Shown here piece after piece: positions 47,991 through 60,266 of a stretch of DNA of 64,000 bases; positions within the stretch are counted from its first letter, which is position 1; each line of letters begins with the position of its first letter. The DNA is from Aralia elata (taxonomy: Eukaryota; Streptophyta; Magnoliopsida; Apiales; Araliaceae), in assembly GCA_034770075.1 (NCBI GenBank), contig CM068379.1, positions 14,934,506-14,998,505 on the forward strand, given 5' to 3'. The position numbers and the translations under genes are program-made. The notes under the pieces were generated by a model that worked only from the letters and a program-made list of their open reading frames with translations, did no database searches and had not been told where the DNA came from.

Positions 47991-48857
47991 TTTGGAGCTT
48001 CGGGATGCAATTGAGCGTTTAGCTGATTTAGATAATGGTTATAATTTTTTGCCTTCTTCGGAAGAATGGGAAAGGGGAAAGAAGGTTTGTGATTGTTTGA
48101 GTTTGTTTAATAAGTTACAAAAAGACTTTCGGGAATTAAGTATCATACGTCAAATTTGTATTATATGGAAGTGCATACTATTCGCATGAAGTTGTTGGAG
48201 TGGAAAGAAAATCATATTTATTATATTTCTACAATGGCCATTGAGATGCAAGCAAAATTTGATAAGTATTGGGAGGAATCTAACTTGCTTCTTACGATTG
48301 AGGTGATTCTTGATCCACATTATAAGATGAAAATTGTTGAGTGGGCTTGTAGGGAAGTCCATGGTGATTATGCCGAAATATATATAAGCAAAGTTCGTAA
48401 ATTTTTGATACTAGTGGATTTGAAGCAAGGGGTGACATTAGTACTTCATCCATAAGCCATGAAGATAATTTATCAAAGTCAACAAATAATTCAAGTGCAA
48501 TTTTCTCATTTAAGAAGTTTGTAGCCACATATTGTGCATCTAATGTTGTGAAAAAAAAGTGAGTTGGAGGAATATCTTGAAGAGACTTTGCACCCTTTAG
48601 ATGGTGAGAATCAACTAGCTTTTAATATTTTGCATTGGTGGAAATATTATGGACCTAAGTTTCCAACACTTGCAAAGATTGCTCGGGATATTCTTGTTAT
48701 TCCTACTTCTTCCGTTGCTTCGGAGTCATCTTTTAGCCACGCACGTAGAATTATCACCGATATTCGTGCATCATTAAATTCGACAACGGTGGAAACTCTT
48801 ATGTGTGTCAAAGATTGGTTGCCGGAAATTGAAGTAGGTAAATGTAAGTATGATTAA
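47991..48857 (+). pseudogene. hAT (Ac-type) transposase, 3' part with dimerisation domain
   Basis: Continues the frame cut at 37383: LELRDAIERLADLDNGYNF follows directly. A frameshift near 48120-48150 is followed by YYMEVHTIRMKLLEWKEN and VILDPHYKMKIVEWAC. A degenerate stretch holds stops around 48453-48560. The C-terminal hAT dimerisation domain is intact (NILHWWKYYGPKFPTLAKIA, SVASESSFSHARRII, TVETLMCVKDWL; about 48620-48830). Junction continuity at the codon level shows that the LTR element landed in an already assembled transposase gene. Confidence 0.88.
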
Positions 48858-50640
48858 TTTTTAATTGTTCTTTAAATTGTTTAATCCTTGTACTAATTTT
48901 ATTTATGTTTACTATTTATATACAGTTGGAGAATCTACAATTGAAGTTAGTGCCACCATTGGAGATAGTGAGGATCATGACCTTAACATTTGTAAGTTTC
49001 TTAGACTTTGTAGCTTGTTATGTAGTAGCCACACTAGAGGTGATTTTTTCTCACTTTTTTAGTGTAGCAGTAGCAGTTGGCTTGAACCAATTATGCGCGC
49101 GCACGCGCACACACACACACTTGTATAGTCATGAAGATATATATCACCAAGTTCATACTCTTTTGTTTTTTTGGTTGTCAATATTCATCTCAGTAGTTTT
49201 GCCTGCCATACAACAAATAAATGTGAATTATATGGAATGTTCCGTTGTCCTAAAAACCATGCAGCAAAGTTTATCAATTGATCTTCAATTGCAGCCTTTG
49301 TTAAAGTATCTTAAGTCTGTCATGGTGTCCTATCAGAAATGAGAAAGCTGCTTGTGTTCTGTTTCAAGTACCTAACATAGAAAGTTTTAATATTTTTGCA
49401 AATCCAGAAGCTTGGATATTGATTGGTATAGCATGATAGTATATAGTAATTTCCTCAGAAATTCTGCATTTTGATATTCATTGGTGGCTTCGAAATACGT
49501 GAAAAATTTTGGTCATGTGTCTGGTTACGTGAATTGGCAAGTTGTTTGTTTCAGCCATAGAGTGGGAAAGAACTAACATATTATAACAAAGTAATATATG
49601 CATACACCAAGTAAGTCCTTTTATCCCGCCTCCATTTATGTGTTCCTTATTTCAGCACTTAGACCATAATTCCATGAGTTGAATGGCTATTCACAATTAA
49701 TATGAGGTTCTGAAAGAACCTCAATTAGTTTTGCAATATGAAAAATGTGTTTTATGCTCTATGATTTATTTTCTAGAGATTATATTTACATTTTATTCTT
49801 ATCTAACAAAAAATGTCACATCGCTGGTACATACCGAATTTTGATAACCGTGAAGCTCAGATGATCCATTTATAAGTACACTAAGATTTTCATCTGGATT
49901 AGTAGTTTATTATGGCATAGAATTTTATGGCATTGATGTGGAACTTTTAAGAAATAAATTTCCAAGAAAATGACGCACAAGGTATATTATAGCGCCTTAA
50001 TAATGCATTATTATGTGAATAACAGAAATGGGAATTGTGGTCTACCTCAAAGTTTATTTAGCCCTGTTTTCATGGGTGCAGACGTGGCTTGTATAGCATT
50101 CATAAATTATACTTGCTTATTCAAGATATATTCACCACTTATATCTGTCTTTTCAGCTGGAATCAAGCTTCTAGTTTTATCATTGTTGGATTTGGTTCCA
50201 TTTCTGTTTGTTGATAACTCTTTTACTTGTATCACCTTATTATTATATTAGTTTCTTACTTTCTGTGGCTTGGGAAGCTTTATATTCTGAATAAGTGAAT
50301 ATAACATGCTAGTTAGTTTTGCAGGTCTTATCATGATGAGGAGCATTATAATAGTGTGCGATTAAAAAGAAGACACTTGTTCTGGAGCTGCAAGACCAGT
50401 AAATGATCAATGGTTTATGCTAGTTAGTTTCCAAGTAGGATGATCAATGGTGTATGCTACAAGTTAAGTTAGGATGCAAATTAATCTTGTAATTTTTATG
50501 ATGATGTGTTTGACATTTTCCTCCCTATGACTAAGATGTTTAATTAATATGTATGGTTTAAATTTTAAATTATGATTGGTGATGATTTAATTTTAATTAT
50601 TCAATTTTTTTTGTAAATAATTTGAATGAATTTTATATTA
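48858..50640 (+). other. hAT 3' region, probably introns and 3' UTR
   Basis: GTAAGTATG at about 48845 and TATACAG before 48926 fit a short intron followed by a small exon (GESTIEVSATIGDSEDHD). The rest is AT-rich, with no conserved frame, then merges into the subterminal repeats at ~50655. Confidence 0.5.
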
Positions 50641-50654
50641 TTTTATTGATAAAC

Positions 50655-50850
50655 GAATTTGGATACTCGGATATTCGAATAATCTGTCTATTCGGATAAA
50701 ATAAACGGTAACAGATATTATCCGTATTCGGATATTATTCCGAATACCGGATACGGATAATGTTTTGAAAATCTGTCGGATACCGGATACGAATACTGAT
50801 AGCGAATTAATTTTTCGGATACGGATACTCCTGTATCTGGATTCGAATAA
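50655..50850. repeat. hAT subterminal CGGATA motif array (right)
   Basis: Many CGGATA/TATCCG and ATTCGGATA motifs in both orientations, mirrored at the left end (19600-19820). Such clusters are the usual transposase-binding sites of hAT elements. Confidence 0.8.
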
Positions 50851-51041
50851 ATCCGTTTACATCCCTAGTTGTAGGCTATGGCGACGGTTTACTGAGCTAT
50901 AGCGACGGTTTACTGTCGTCATATGGTTGCAAGTGTCGCCATATGCTACAACGACGATTATGTCCGTCGCTATAGACCGGTTTGTTAATGAACCGGTCCG
51001 TTGGAGAAGGGCTTCCTATATATATATATATATATATATAT

Positions 51042-51528
51042 CATTAAAGGGGAGCAGAAAAAATAACTATTCTTTTAAAGGTGTATCTTTTTTTGTTTCA
51101 CTCTCTTATTTTGCGCATGTAATGTGTGTCATGTGACTAGTTATTATTATTGTTATTATTTAGTTTGATTTACTACAAATAGTATAGGACTAGTTATGAT
51201 TAATATTTATGAATTATTTGATAAAATTGAATGAATGATCTGAATAATTAAGCACGTCTGAATGAGAATAAATAAATGTGTTTGATAATTTATATCTGAA
51301 ATAATTGAATGAGTGCATTTTTACTTTTTAACCCTTTAAACTATATTCTACATTTTTTTTAGATATAATTATACATTTGCAATCTTATCATGAATACTAT
51401 TACATAAACTTTTGTACAGTTCTTAATATAATAATTTTAGGGGGTAAAATTTATAGAGTAGAAGTTTTCTTTCCAACGCAAACAGTTTATATTTACACAA
51501 AAATAGAAATATCATTCCCCTAATGTTA
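51042..51528. other. AT-rich intergenic, no gene seen
   Basis: No long frame or repeat structure beyond the (TA)n at 51017-51041. Confidence 0.6.
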
Positions 51529-51530
51529 TA

Positions 51531-51783
51531 CTTCCTCGTTTTAAAATATAAGATTATTATTGATTTTATAAAAATAAATTTGAAATATTTTTTAACTCAA
51601 AGTTAACATAGATTCATTTAATTGTAGTTATACAATGATGAATATTTTAAATTATCTAAAAAATACTAACTCATCGTAAGATTTATCGTTCTATAAATTT
51701 TTTTAAAAAAATATTAATCTTAAATTTTAAAATGTTTGAAGTACTTTCAAAAATCAATAAAAATCTTATAATTTAGAACCCAA
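51531..51783. mobile_element. Stowaway-like MITE, same family as 3187-3421
   Basis: CTTCCTCGTTTTAAAATATA at the left, with TA at 51529-51530, and inverted AATCTTATAATTTAGAACC at the right. It shares the ACAATGATGAATATTTTAAA core with the copy at 3187-3421. The right end is decayed. Confidence 0.65.
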
Positions 51784-52158
51784 TAAATATTAAAATTTAC
51801 ATTCATAAAGCTTCTAATAGTAAAGTCATGTTAAATTCCCACAAGGTGACGTACAAAATTTTTATATTTTGAAGTTTAACATGGAAGGAAAAAGAAAAAA
51901 AAACAATCCAAATTCAATTTTTGATAACGTGAAGGGAGTCCACACAAAGAGTCATATTTATATAAATAAATAAAATTTAAAACAATAGTATAAAAAATGG
52001 GATAGTATCTTTATTTATAACAATACAATTTTATTATTATGTCAATATTATTAAATTAAAAACTCATTATATTTATATGTACACATAAAAATATAATACA
52101 TATTTTTATAAATTATAAAATTTATAAATGAGATTGCTTTTGCAAGACAATACATGTA

Positions 52159-52415
52159 CTCCCCCCGTCCCAAATTAATTGCTCAATTTTGACTATTTTA
52201 AGTCAAATTGACTATTTTTAGAACTAATCTTTTTACTATTTTTGCTAAAATATAAGTGAAGAGATTATAACCAAAAGAAAGTATATACACTTTATTACTA
52301 ACTCCAATTTTTATAATTTTAGAAATATATTTATATATGCTTAATTATTAATTCTAAAAATAGTCAATTTGACTTAAAAATGTCAAAATTGAGCAATTAA
52401 TTTAGGACGGGGTGA
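52159..52415. mobile_element. Stowaway MITE, 257 bp, TA duplication
   Basis: Long terminal inverted repeats: CTCCCCCCGTCCCAAATTA at the left is matched by inverted TAATTTAGGACGGGG at the right, extending through AGTCAAATTGACTATTTTTA. TA flanks at 52157-52158 and 52416-52417. It lies ~0.8 kb upstream of the receptor kinase start. Confidence 0.92.
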
Positions 52416-52870
52416 TATTTATTTTTTGGGTCAGGCCCAACTAAAAATATATGCCACAAACTGACAAAAGTCTGACAATATGAAACTTAATAGTAAAAGT
52501 CTACTTTTTCCATCAACAAAAGCTTTACCACACCAGCTAACCACACCAACATTTTCCAAAAAGTAGGTGGTGACTTCCTGTGGCAGACGATGGACTTAAA
52601 GGTTCTTCAATTGGATTCGAAGTTCGAACACGCCGTGACTTCTTCAGAGTCAATGCAGCGTCCTGATAACGTCTGCCTTAATCTGTTCTAAGATTGAAGA
52701 TAAATTTTCGATTTGTTTTAGATTAATTTGTAAAATTATAAATTCAAAATTAATACAAATAAAATTTATAGATTTTAATACAAACTATTATAATTGCTAT
52801 AAACTAATTAAAGAGTACTATTTTTCTCAGTATTTGTTTTCAAAAGTTAAACGAGTTCATGTCAATTACT

Positions 52871-53082
52871 ATGTTCCTCTCTGAAAGAATGAGATAAAGT
52901 ACATAAGATGAAAAATAATTATGTCATTTAGTGGAGTTCATTAGTATAAAAAAAAAATTATTCATAGTTTTATGAATCTCGTGGGACCACTAAGAAAAAA
53001 TTTCAAATTTTATTTACTATCTTTTCTCTACTTTTGTTTTTGAAATTTATATTTTGCTCATCCTTATGAGCGGAGAGAGTAT
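52871..53082. mobile_element. Decayed Stowaway-like MITE upstream of the kinase gene
   Basis: GTTCCTCTCTGAAAGAATGA at the left is weakly matched by inverted ATCCTTATGAGCGGAGAGAG at the right. It ends ~140 bp before the start codon, so it may contribute promoter sequence. Confidence 0.45.
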
Positions 53083-53223
53083 AAGTTTTAAAATTATAAA
53101 AATGAAATGTATCTCGTGTATTAACTCGTTTTCCCTTGTGAGCAGAACCAGAACCAGAGGCTTCTGCGGTTTCTCAGCTTTCTAACCAGACACACATTCA
53201 CAAATACTCCGTGCTCAGATCCA

Positions 53224-56200
53224 ATGAAACCTTTGGCTTATATTAGTAATGCTTTTACTTTCTTCTTGTCTTTGGCTTTGGCTTTGGCAGTTCATCATGG
53301 GAATGAAACAGACAAGATAGCACTGCTCAACTTCAAGGCCAAAATACTTTATGATCCTTTCATGGCTTTTAGCTCATGGAATGAGTCCATCCACTTCTGT
53401 CAATGGAAAGGCGTCAAGTGTGGCCGCAGACACCAAAGGGTCACCGTGTTGGATCTACGCCTTTATAGATTGAGGGGTTCGATATCTCCCTACTTGGGAA
53501 ACTTGAGCTTTCTTAGGACCCTACGCCTCCACAACAATAGCCTGATGTCTGAAATCCCCCCTGAACTCGGACGTTTAAAAAGAGTAGAAATCTTGTGGTT
53601 GTTTGATAATTCAATCAGCGGTCTTATTCCCTCCAACTTATCTCATTGTTCTAACCTTGTTAACTTCGATGTTTCTCGCAACGAGATAGCAGGTACTATT
53701 CCGGCTGAGTTCGGATCCCTGGGAGAGCTCCAAGTAATTTACATGGAATACAACAGACTAACAGGTGGTATCCCTCTTTCCTTTGGGAACTTATCGTCTC
53801 TTGTGAAACTTGTTGTAAGGAACAATTTTCTTGACGGCAGTATTCCCAACACTTTAGGGCAGCTAAAAAGGTTGGAAGTTCTGGTACTGGATAATAACAG
53901 GTTTTCAGGTGCAATCCCTTCCCAGGTCTTTAACCTATCTTCCATTCGGCATTTTTTTGTGGCTTATAACCGAATCAGAGGTAGTCTTCCCTCCGATATG
54001 GGTAACACAATGCCAAATCTTGAGCTACTTCGCATCAGCGGAAACTATTTTACCGGATCACTTCCTGTTTCCATGTCCAATATGTCGAATCTAGTGACTC
54101 TCGCTGCCGTAAATGCCAGACTCACCGGAAAAGTGCCCGATTTTGGAAAGCTACATGAGCTTTCACTCTTCAGCATTGCGGGGAACCATCTTGGGAGTGG
54201 AGGATACGCGGATGGTGACTTGAGCTTCATCTCTTCTCTGACCAATGCAACCAATTTAAGCATCGTCTCTATTACTACTAATAATTTTGGAGGGGTATTG
54301 CCCGAATCTATTACCAATCTCTCCATTACACTTTCCAAATTGTACCTAGACGAAAACAAGATATCTGGTAGTATTCCAAATGACATGGAGAAGTTGTTCA
54401 ACTTGGACTACTTGGAAATGGCAGATAACCAATTTACAGGTAACATCTTTCCAGGTATTGGGAAGCTTCAAAAGCTACAATTCTTGGATTTATCCTCAAA
54501 CAAGTTCTCGGGTACAATCCCATCCTCTCTTGGAAATGTAACTCTTCTAACCAAACTATCCCTAGGAGGAAATAATCTCCAAGGCAGCATTCCATCTACT
54601 TTGGGAAATCTCTCGATGTTGCTAGCACTGGATCTTTCTCAAAACAACCTTACTGGCGAAATACCTCCGCAAGTACTTTTCGGTCTCTCTTCGTTATCTT
54701 TATTTTTAGTACTATCTCATAACCAACTTACCGGTTTGCTTCCCACTGAAGTTGGAAATTTGAAGCATCTAAATGAATTGGATGTTTCTAACAACATGTT
54801 ATATGGCAATATTCCTAGCTCTCTTGGTAGCTGCGTGAGTATGGAAGTTTTGCTTATGGAAAGGAATTCCTTTCAAGGGACTATTCCATCAGAGTTGAGT
54901 TTGTTGCGCGGCATTCAATTCATGGATCTCTCTCACAACAATTTATCTGGACAAATTCCAGACTTTTGGGGGGAATTTGACTTGCAATACTTGAATCTTT
55001 CTTTCAATGATTTTGAAGGTTCTTTACCAACAAAAGGCATTTTTAAGAACACAAGTGTAGTGTTTGTGAACGGAAACAACAAGCTTTGTGGGGGTGTGAC
55101 TGCATTACATCTTCCTATATGCAATTTTAAAGCACTTAAGAAGAAGAGATCAACCCCATCCTTAAAGATTGTACTCCCTGTGCTTTTTGGAAATTTAGGA
55201 TTGACATTGGTGTTGTGTTCTCTATATTTTTGTGTCATTCGAAAGAATAGAAAACATTTACTTCCGAGTTCAGAAGAGTATTCGCTCTTGCGAATTTCTT
55301 ATCATCACCTTCTTAAGGCAACAGGCAGCTTTTCTACAACAAATTTGATTGGTGCTGGTAGTTTTGGCTCGGTGTATAAGGGAGTCCTCGAAAGCGGAAG
55401 AGTTATTGCAGTAAAAGTACTAAATCTTGAGCGTCATGGAGCTTCAAAAAGTTTTTCAACTGAATGTGAGGCTTTGAGGAATATCAGACATCGGAATCTT
55501 GTCAAGGTGCTAACTTCATGTTCAGGGGTCGACTATCAGGGAAACGATTTCAAGGCCCTAGTGTTGGATTTCATGGTTAATGGTAGTCTTGAGGAGTGGC
55601 TGCACCCAATTTCAAACGAAGATACTCAACCAAGGCAGTTAGACGTCATACAAAGGTTGAATCTTGCTATTGACATTGCCAGCGCGATTGATTATCTTCA
55701 AAATCATTGTCCTACCCCGATTGTGCACTGTGACATCAAACCGAGCAATATTCTTCTTGACGAAGAAATGGTTGGCTATGTTGGTGATTTTGGGTTGGCA
55801 AGAATCGATCTAGGAGACGCAAACAAGTTTTCTTCGCAACAAACAAGCTCCATTGGGGTGAAAGGATCTATTGGTTATACTCCTCCAGGTAATTACTACG
55901 TTTTTGTGCACTACCCTTTCTAAATCGTGTGGTTGCTTCCATTTGGTTAAGCCTAAGCATAAAGCATCAACTTAAGATCATTGGACTTTTTCTAAAATTC
56001 AATTACTAGTTTCCTAGATCAATCTGATCATCCTCATGCAGCTTAAAAAATGGTTAGGCATTTCGCTCATAATTCCATGACTGCCATAAACACAATGGAT
56101 TCTACTCGTGAGCGATTGAACATATGCAAGCACATGCACATTCATTTTCTTTATCTAACATACACTAAATCTCATACCACCACCTGACTTTTATAAATAA

Positions 56201-59200
56201 CACATAACCCACCTATAATTGTGAGGCTAAGTGCAACAACGCTTCCCACTTCTCCGTTAAAATATACGAGCTAAAGTTGGTATGCCCTTTTATATAAACA
56301 AATTTTCATCTTTCTTTTTCTCTTCCTTCATCGTCTCGTTCTCCTACTGTTCATATCCCCATTTCCCCATTTTCTCTAACTTTCTCATATTCCAAACACC
56401 ACACCTCATAAACACCAAATGATGTTAAGAATTAAGCATCTTAAAGTTACTCAATAGATTTTATGATTCATCAAGATGATAACTTCTACCAGGACGGCAA
56501 TGGAAACCTAACCAGAAACATATCAACAACCATTGTAGTATGATATATGAACAAATCAAATATGTATAAAATACCAGAACGAAAATCCTAAACATCATGA
56601 AATACAAAATCCTAATGACGAGATTGGCATATTACCAAACAGGTTATGAGCAACATTGACAAAGATAATTAAATAGAAGATTTAAATCATAGTTGTCAAG
56701 GCGACAAGTCAAGGCAACACAGTAGGCGGAAGCTTAAGCGTTTAGGCGATAAGGTGCCCGACTAGTCGTCCACAAGGCGACAAGTCGCTAACGATGCACA
56801 ATTTATATATGTATAATTTTATATGTATTGTACTTCTCAAATACATTAAACTTAGGAAAATTATATGCATTAAAACTTGAAATAATAGGTATAATATATA
56901 TATACACACACACACACACACAAATATACACACATATACTAGTTAATTTTTATTTTTATTTTTACTATAAAAGGTGGCCAAAACTGCATAGAATGAAAGT
57001 TCAAGGGTGGGTAGTGAAAGAATGTCAAACTTTTAAGATATGTTTGAATATAAAATATAATTATTAGGTATACTTAAGTGAGAATTTAAATGTCAGTTTA
57101 GAGATTAAATAAACATAAATTTTAAAATATTTTAATTTAAAGTTGTAACTTGAAACTATCACTCGGCAACTTATATAATCACGTATTAATCTTGGTAAAC
57201 CACTAAACCAGGGGTATATCTTGAGTGGGAGACATTTGGACCTACATGGACAGTACTTTTTATAACCATTTGTAAACCTTTAGCGAAGGCTTGTTTGGAT
57301 AATAAATGAATTATATTGACACGTACAGCCGTACTCAAATAAAAGCCAAACATAAATCAACACATTTCGTGTATCATATTAAGGGGTTGTTCGGGAATGA
57401 CTTATAAGTTGGTTTGTGTTAAATCAACTTATAAATTGGTTTGTGTCAAACCAACTTATAAGTCATTTGTTACTATTTGAGTGTTCGAAATTGATTTATT
57501 TTTTTACTTATAAGTTGAATTTTAAATTAAAAAAAATAAGTAAGTATTTGTAACTTATTTTAAAATAACTTATAAGTCATTTTAAAATAAGTTAGTTTGA
57601 CCAAATATAATGTCTATTATACCCCTCTTTTTATTAATGTCCTTTTTAGTAATCTTTATATTTTTTTAACTTATAAGTTCATTATAAGCCGAACACCTTC
57701 ATAACTTGTTTAAACTTAATTTCTGACTTACAAATCAAATTAATGCCGAACGATTTACTTATAAATCACAACTTAAAACAATTTATAAGTTAACTTATAT
57801 TTTAACTTATAATTTATTTAAAATAAATCGTTCCCGCCCAGAGTTTCTCTTTTCATCTTTTTCTCTCTCTTAAAGTTCTGGGTTATCCCTAAAACACTTG
57901 GTGGCTTTAACAGGAAGTCGTCCGAGTCGTCGCCTAGGCGACCAAAAGCAACGACTTGACTGCCGAGACGCTCGACTACGAAGTTCAACTAAAGCGTATC
58001 CTCGCCTAGTCCTTGAGTAACCGCTTGGACGCCTAGTCGACGACTAGGCCATGCCTTACCAACCATGAGTTAAACTTTCCAAGCCGGCCATTGACAGAGA
58101 GAACTACATAAAAAAACTTAAGTCCTACAAGCCAACCCAGCAAAAGGAAGATGAGCAACAACATTTACAGAAAAATGAAGCTAAAACTTGAGTAGATTTT
58201 TATAAATAGAATTGGGAGGAACAAGTAAAAAAATCTATTTATTCTATTAAAAAAAACAACTATGTATATTTCTATTTACAAGAGAAAGCAAATCCAGCAT
58301 CAAGACGTAACATAAATTTAACAGTAGTTTTAGAAATTGAAAACGAATTTTCAAACCATGACACGCCGTTCAGAACTGAAAGCTTCCACCTCTGTTCTCG
58401 GGATACAGAAATGGCTGAAATGGTAAAGAGAGGAAGATAATGTAGAAGGCGGAAGAGAAACGTGCTCCGCATAACCCTGCTTAAGCCTTGAATTGGAGGA
58501 CCATCGTGAGGGCTGTTCATCTTCGCCTTGGGTTTGGGCTGTCCAATTCCTTTGTTATTGGGTTTTTTAATAAACCAAAAAGTAAAGAAATGGATGGAAA
58601 ATATAATTATTTTTCGTGCCAAATTTTTTCATCCAAAAGTGAACGGATTTGGACAAAAAATTAAATACATAAAATTATCTTTTATAATCTTTATTATACC
58701 AATTAAATTATAAACACAATAAAATTAATATAAGGACAATTTAGTAATTTAAATGTAAAATTTAAGTTCTTTTTTTTTTACTTTATAAACTCAGTAACAA
58801 CATAAAAATTAAGTTTCATTCTTTTTTTTTTCCGATCCAAACTCAGAAACGAGTGACATTTGCAATGTTTACATAGGTAAATTTAATTACTTGTGCTTGA
58901 AATAAATTATTTTTCGACAAACAAGATTTTAAAGTACTTTTGAATTTCCGAACACACCAAATACACTCTAACCAAAAAAACACTAAATCTATTCATATCA
59001 AACAAGTAACGATCATAAAAGGTATTTTGGGTATTTTATTCTACATTTCACATTTGACAGTACATAGGCTTTCATCTCATATCACTTTTGGATGCAATTA
59101 ATGCCTAACATTTTCACTTTATCTCACAATACATGTTTTGCTATGTTTACTCTTTAAAAGTTATTTAATCTTATTGTTGTTGAAAGTTATTTGATCTAGT

Positions 59201-60004
59201 AGCTAAGTTTAGGCTTTTTAAGTATTTATTGTTAAAAGTTCGACGGTGATATAAGATTTAGTGTAAATCTAATGTGCTTTTTGAATTTTGTACCCTATCA
59301 AATGTTTAGTCACTTTATAGCATTCGTGTTGTTGCCTTTACATACTTGAGTAAATCTTGACATACTAACCATATACAAAAAAAATCACAATTAGTAGGAG
59401 ACGATTAGATTTTCCACTATAATAATACTTGATGGCCCACATCCTGTAATGAAAAATCTAATTGTCCTTCACTAATTGTGAGTTTGTTTATAAGTTGTTA
59501 GTATGTCAAGATTTATTCTACATACTTACACATGTTTTATGATCATAGTCGGTTTTCTTGGCCTTAATTATTTGACAAATTTTGTCAATGCCATTTTGTT
59601 TGGATTTCTTATAATGATTCGCATTAATGAATTGTGTAGAGTATGGTATGGGAAGTGAGGTATCAACAGCAGGTGACATTTACAGCTATAGTGTCCTCTT
59701 GTTGGAGATGTTTACTGGAAAAAGGCCCACAGATAACATGTTCAACGGTGATATGAACCTCCGAAACTATGTTAAGATAGGTTACCCTGACAGAGTAGTG
59801 GAAATTTCGGATCAAGCACTTCTACCGAAAGAAGGAAAAGAGGAGAGTATCCAAAAGATTCAGGAATGCTTGACTGCAATATATGAAGTTGGAATCGCCT
59901 GCACTGCCGAATCCCCAACAGACAGGATAAATATTAGTCATGTTCTTGCAAATTTACCACGCATTAGGAACAATATCCTGATGCCAACTGGTGTTGGGAA
60001 ATAA
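53224..60004 (+). CDS. LRR receptor-like Ser/Thr kinase, subfamily XII type (2 exons, 1009 aa)
   Basis: Exon 1 is 53224-55888, intron 55889-59639 (GT...AG), exon 2 is 59640-60004; joined, a Glu codon (G|AG) restores YTPPEYGMGSEV. Order: signal peptide ~1-22; LRRNT cap (~28-70, ending near HFCQWKGVKCG); about 22 LRRs to ~620; membrane helix ~645-665 (IVLPVLFGNLGLTLVLCSLY); kinase from ~700. Visible are the Gly loop GAGSFGSVYKG (~710-720), K731, HCD with D837, and DFG with D855. Cys before the catalytic Asp makes it a non-RD kinase, as in FLS2, EFR and Xa21-type immune receptors. Wording is closest to 'At3g47570-like' proteins, which share this intron position. Ligand unknown. The frame is intact and the C-terminal lobe ends near RIRNNIL. 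Without splicing, translation would stop at 55921-55923, losing the C-lobe. Confidence 0.92.
56690..58065. mobile_element. Probable non-autonomous hAT-like element in the intron
   Basis: The left end AGTTGTCAAGGCGACAAGTC and the inverted right end TGGTTGGTAAGGCATGGCCT match imperfectly. Both ends are enriched in AGGCGAC/GACTAGGC motifs (56695-56800 and 57910-58060) while the middle is AT-rich. No coding frame. Target duplication not resolved. Confidence 0.6.
57384..57844. mobile_element. MITE nested inside the intron element
   Basis: GGGTTGTTCGGGAATGACTT at the left and inverted CTGGGCGGGAACGATTTA at the right, with repeated ACTTATAAGT motifs throughout. The GTTCGGGAA terminus is hAT-type. 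Confidence 0.6.
59350..59518. mobile_element. Foldback MITE, ~170 bp, just before exon 2
   Basis: GTAAATCTTGACATACTAAC at the left pairs with GTTAGTATGTCAAGATTTAT at the right. The arms continue through CACAATTAGT and GATTAGATTTT, so nearly the whole element folds back. It ends ~120 bp from the splice acceptor. Confidence 0.75.
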
Positions 60005-60076
60005 AGACCAGTGACCAAAAAGTCTTGAGGTATAGATAGCTTGGTTATTGTTTTGTGAAAAACTGGTATCTAGGTG

Positions 60077-60082
60077 AATAAA
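60077..60082 (+). terminator. Possible polyadenylation signal of the kinase gene
   Basis: AATAAA lies 73 bp after the stop codon, followed by T-rich sequence. Confidence 0.5.
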
Positions 60083-60266
60083 GTTTTTTGCTAGGAGGTT
60101 GGGTTGGCTTTGTATTGCTGGTGCTTGTCTGTTATTCTGTTTCTTTGTGGGATTTGTATTGTTTCCTCGTTTTTTTAGGGTATGGTTCAGTATAGTGTAA
60201 TGAGAATACAATTTAAAATTGTAGTATGTGATATTTGGTATTATAATTTTGAGTATAAATAATACT

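Larger units (their letters stand above)
19576..50867 (+). mobile_element. Ac-type hAT transposon expanded to 31.3 kb by two nested LTR elements
   Basis: The termini are TAGGGCTGTAAATGG and, inverted at the right, TAGGGATGTAAACGG (13/15). They are flanked by 8-bp duplications GCTGTAGG (19568-19575) and GTTGTAGG (50868-50875), differing at one base. Subterminal regions (19590-19820 and 50655-50850) are dense in CGGATA/TATCCG motifs, as expected of transposase-binding arrays. The body encodes a BED-finger hAT transposase pseudogene interrupted at 37383. Removing the Tekay and Tat-like insertions with one copy of each 5-bp duplication gives ~6.76 kb. Confidence 0.88.
19495..51016. mobile_element. 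Outer MITE-like element, split by the 31-kb hAT nest
   Basis: Left piece 19495-19567 and the reverse complement of right piece 50876-51016 share an inverted repeat. Left contains CGGCCTATAGCGACGGACAG; right, inverted, contains CGGTCTATAGCGACGGACAT; both start GGAA and have imperfect GGACC-type blocks between. Rejoined around the hAT target duplication the element would be ~222 bp and non-coding. The CTATAGCGACGG motif also repeats internally (50876-50920). The superfamily is not recognised. Confidence 0.6.
55889..59639 (+). other. Long intron of the LRR kinase gene (3751 bp)
   Basis: Donor CCAG|GTAATT, acceptor TTGTGTAG|AG. It contains a ~1.4 kb hAT-like element with a nested MITE, a (CA)n run (56898-56925), a 170-bp foldback element and AT-rich DNA. 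The minus-strand 116-codon frame at 58272-58622 has no recognised motif; I do not call it a gene. This intron is usually short in the family. Confidence 0.85.

Noticed and set aside
55889..55923. Reading the kinase gene as a single-exon truncated receptor ending at 55923
   Set aside because: The missing C-lobe is found at 59640-60004 with matching GT/AG borders and exact codon restoration (YTPPEYGMG).
58272..58622. 116-codon minus-strand ORF in the kinase intron
   Set aside because: No recognisable family, no clear promoter or partner exon, and it lies antisense in a transposon-rich intron; kept only as a note.
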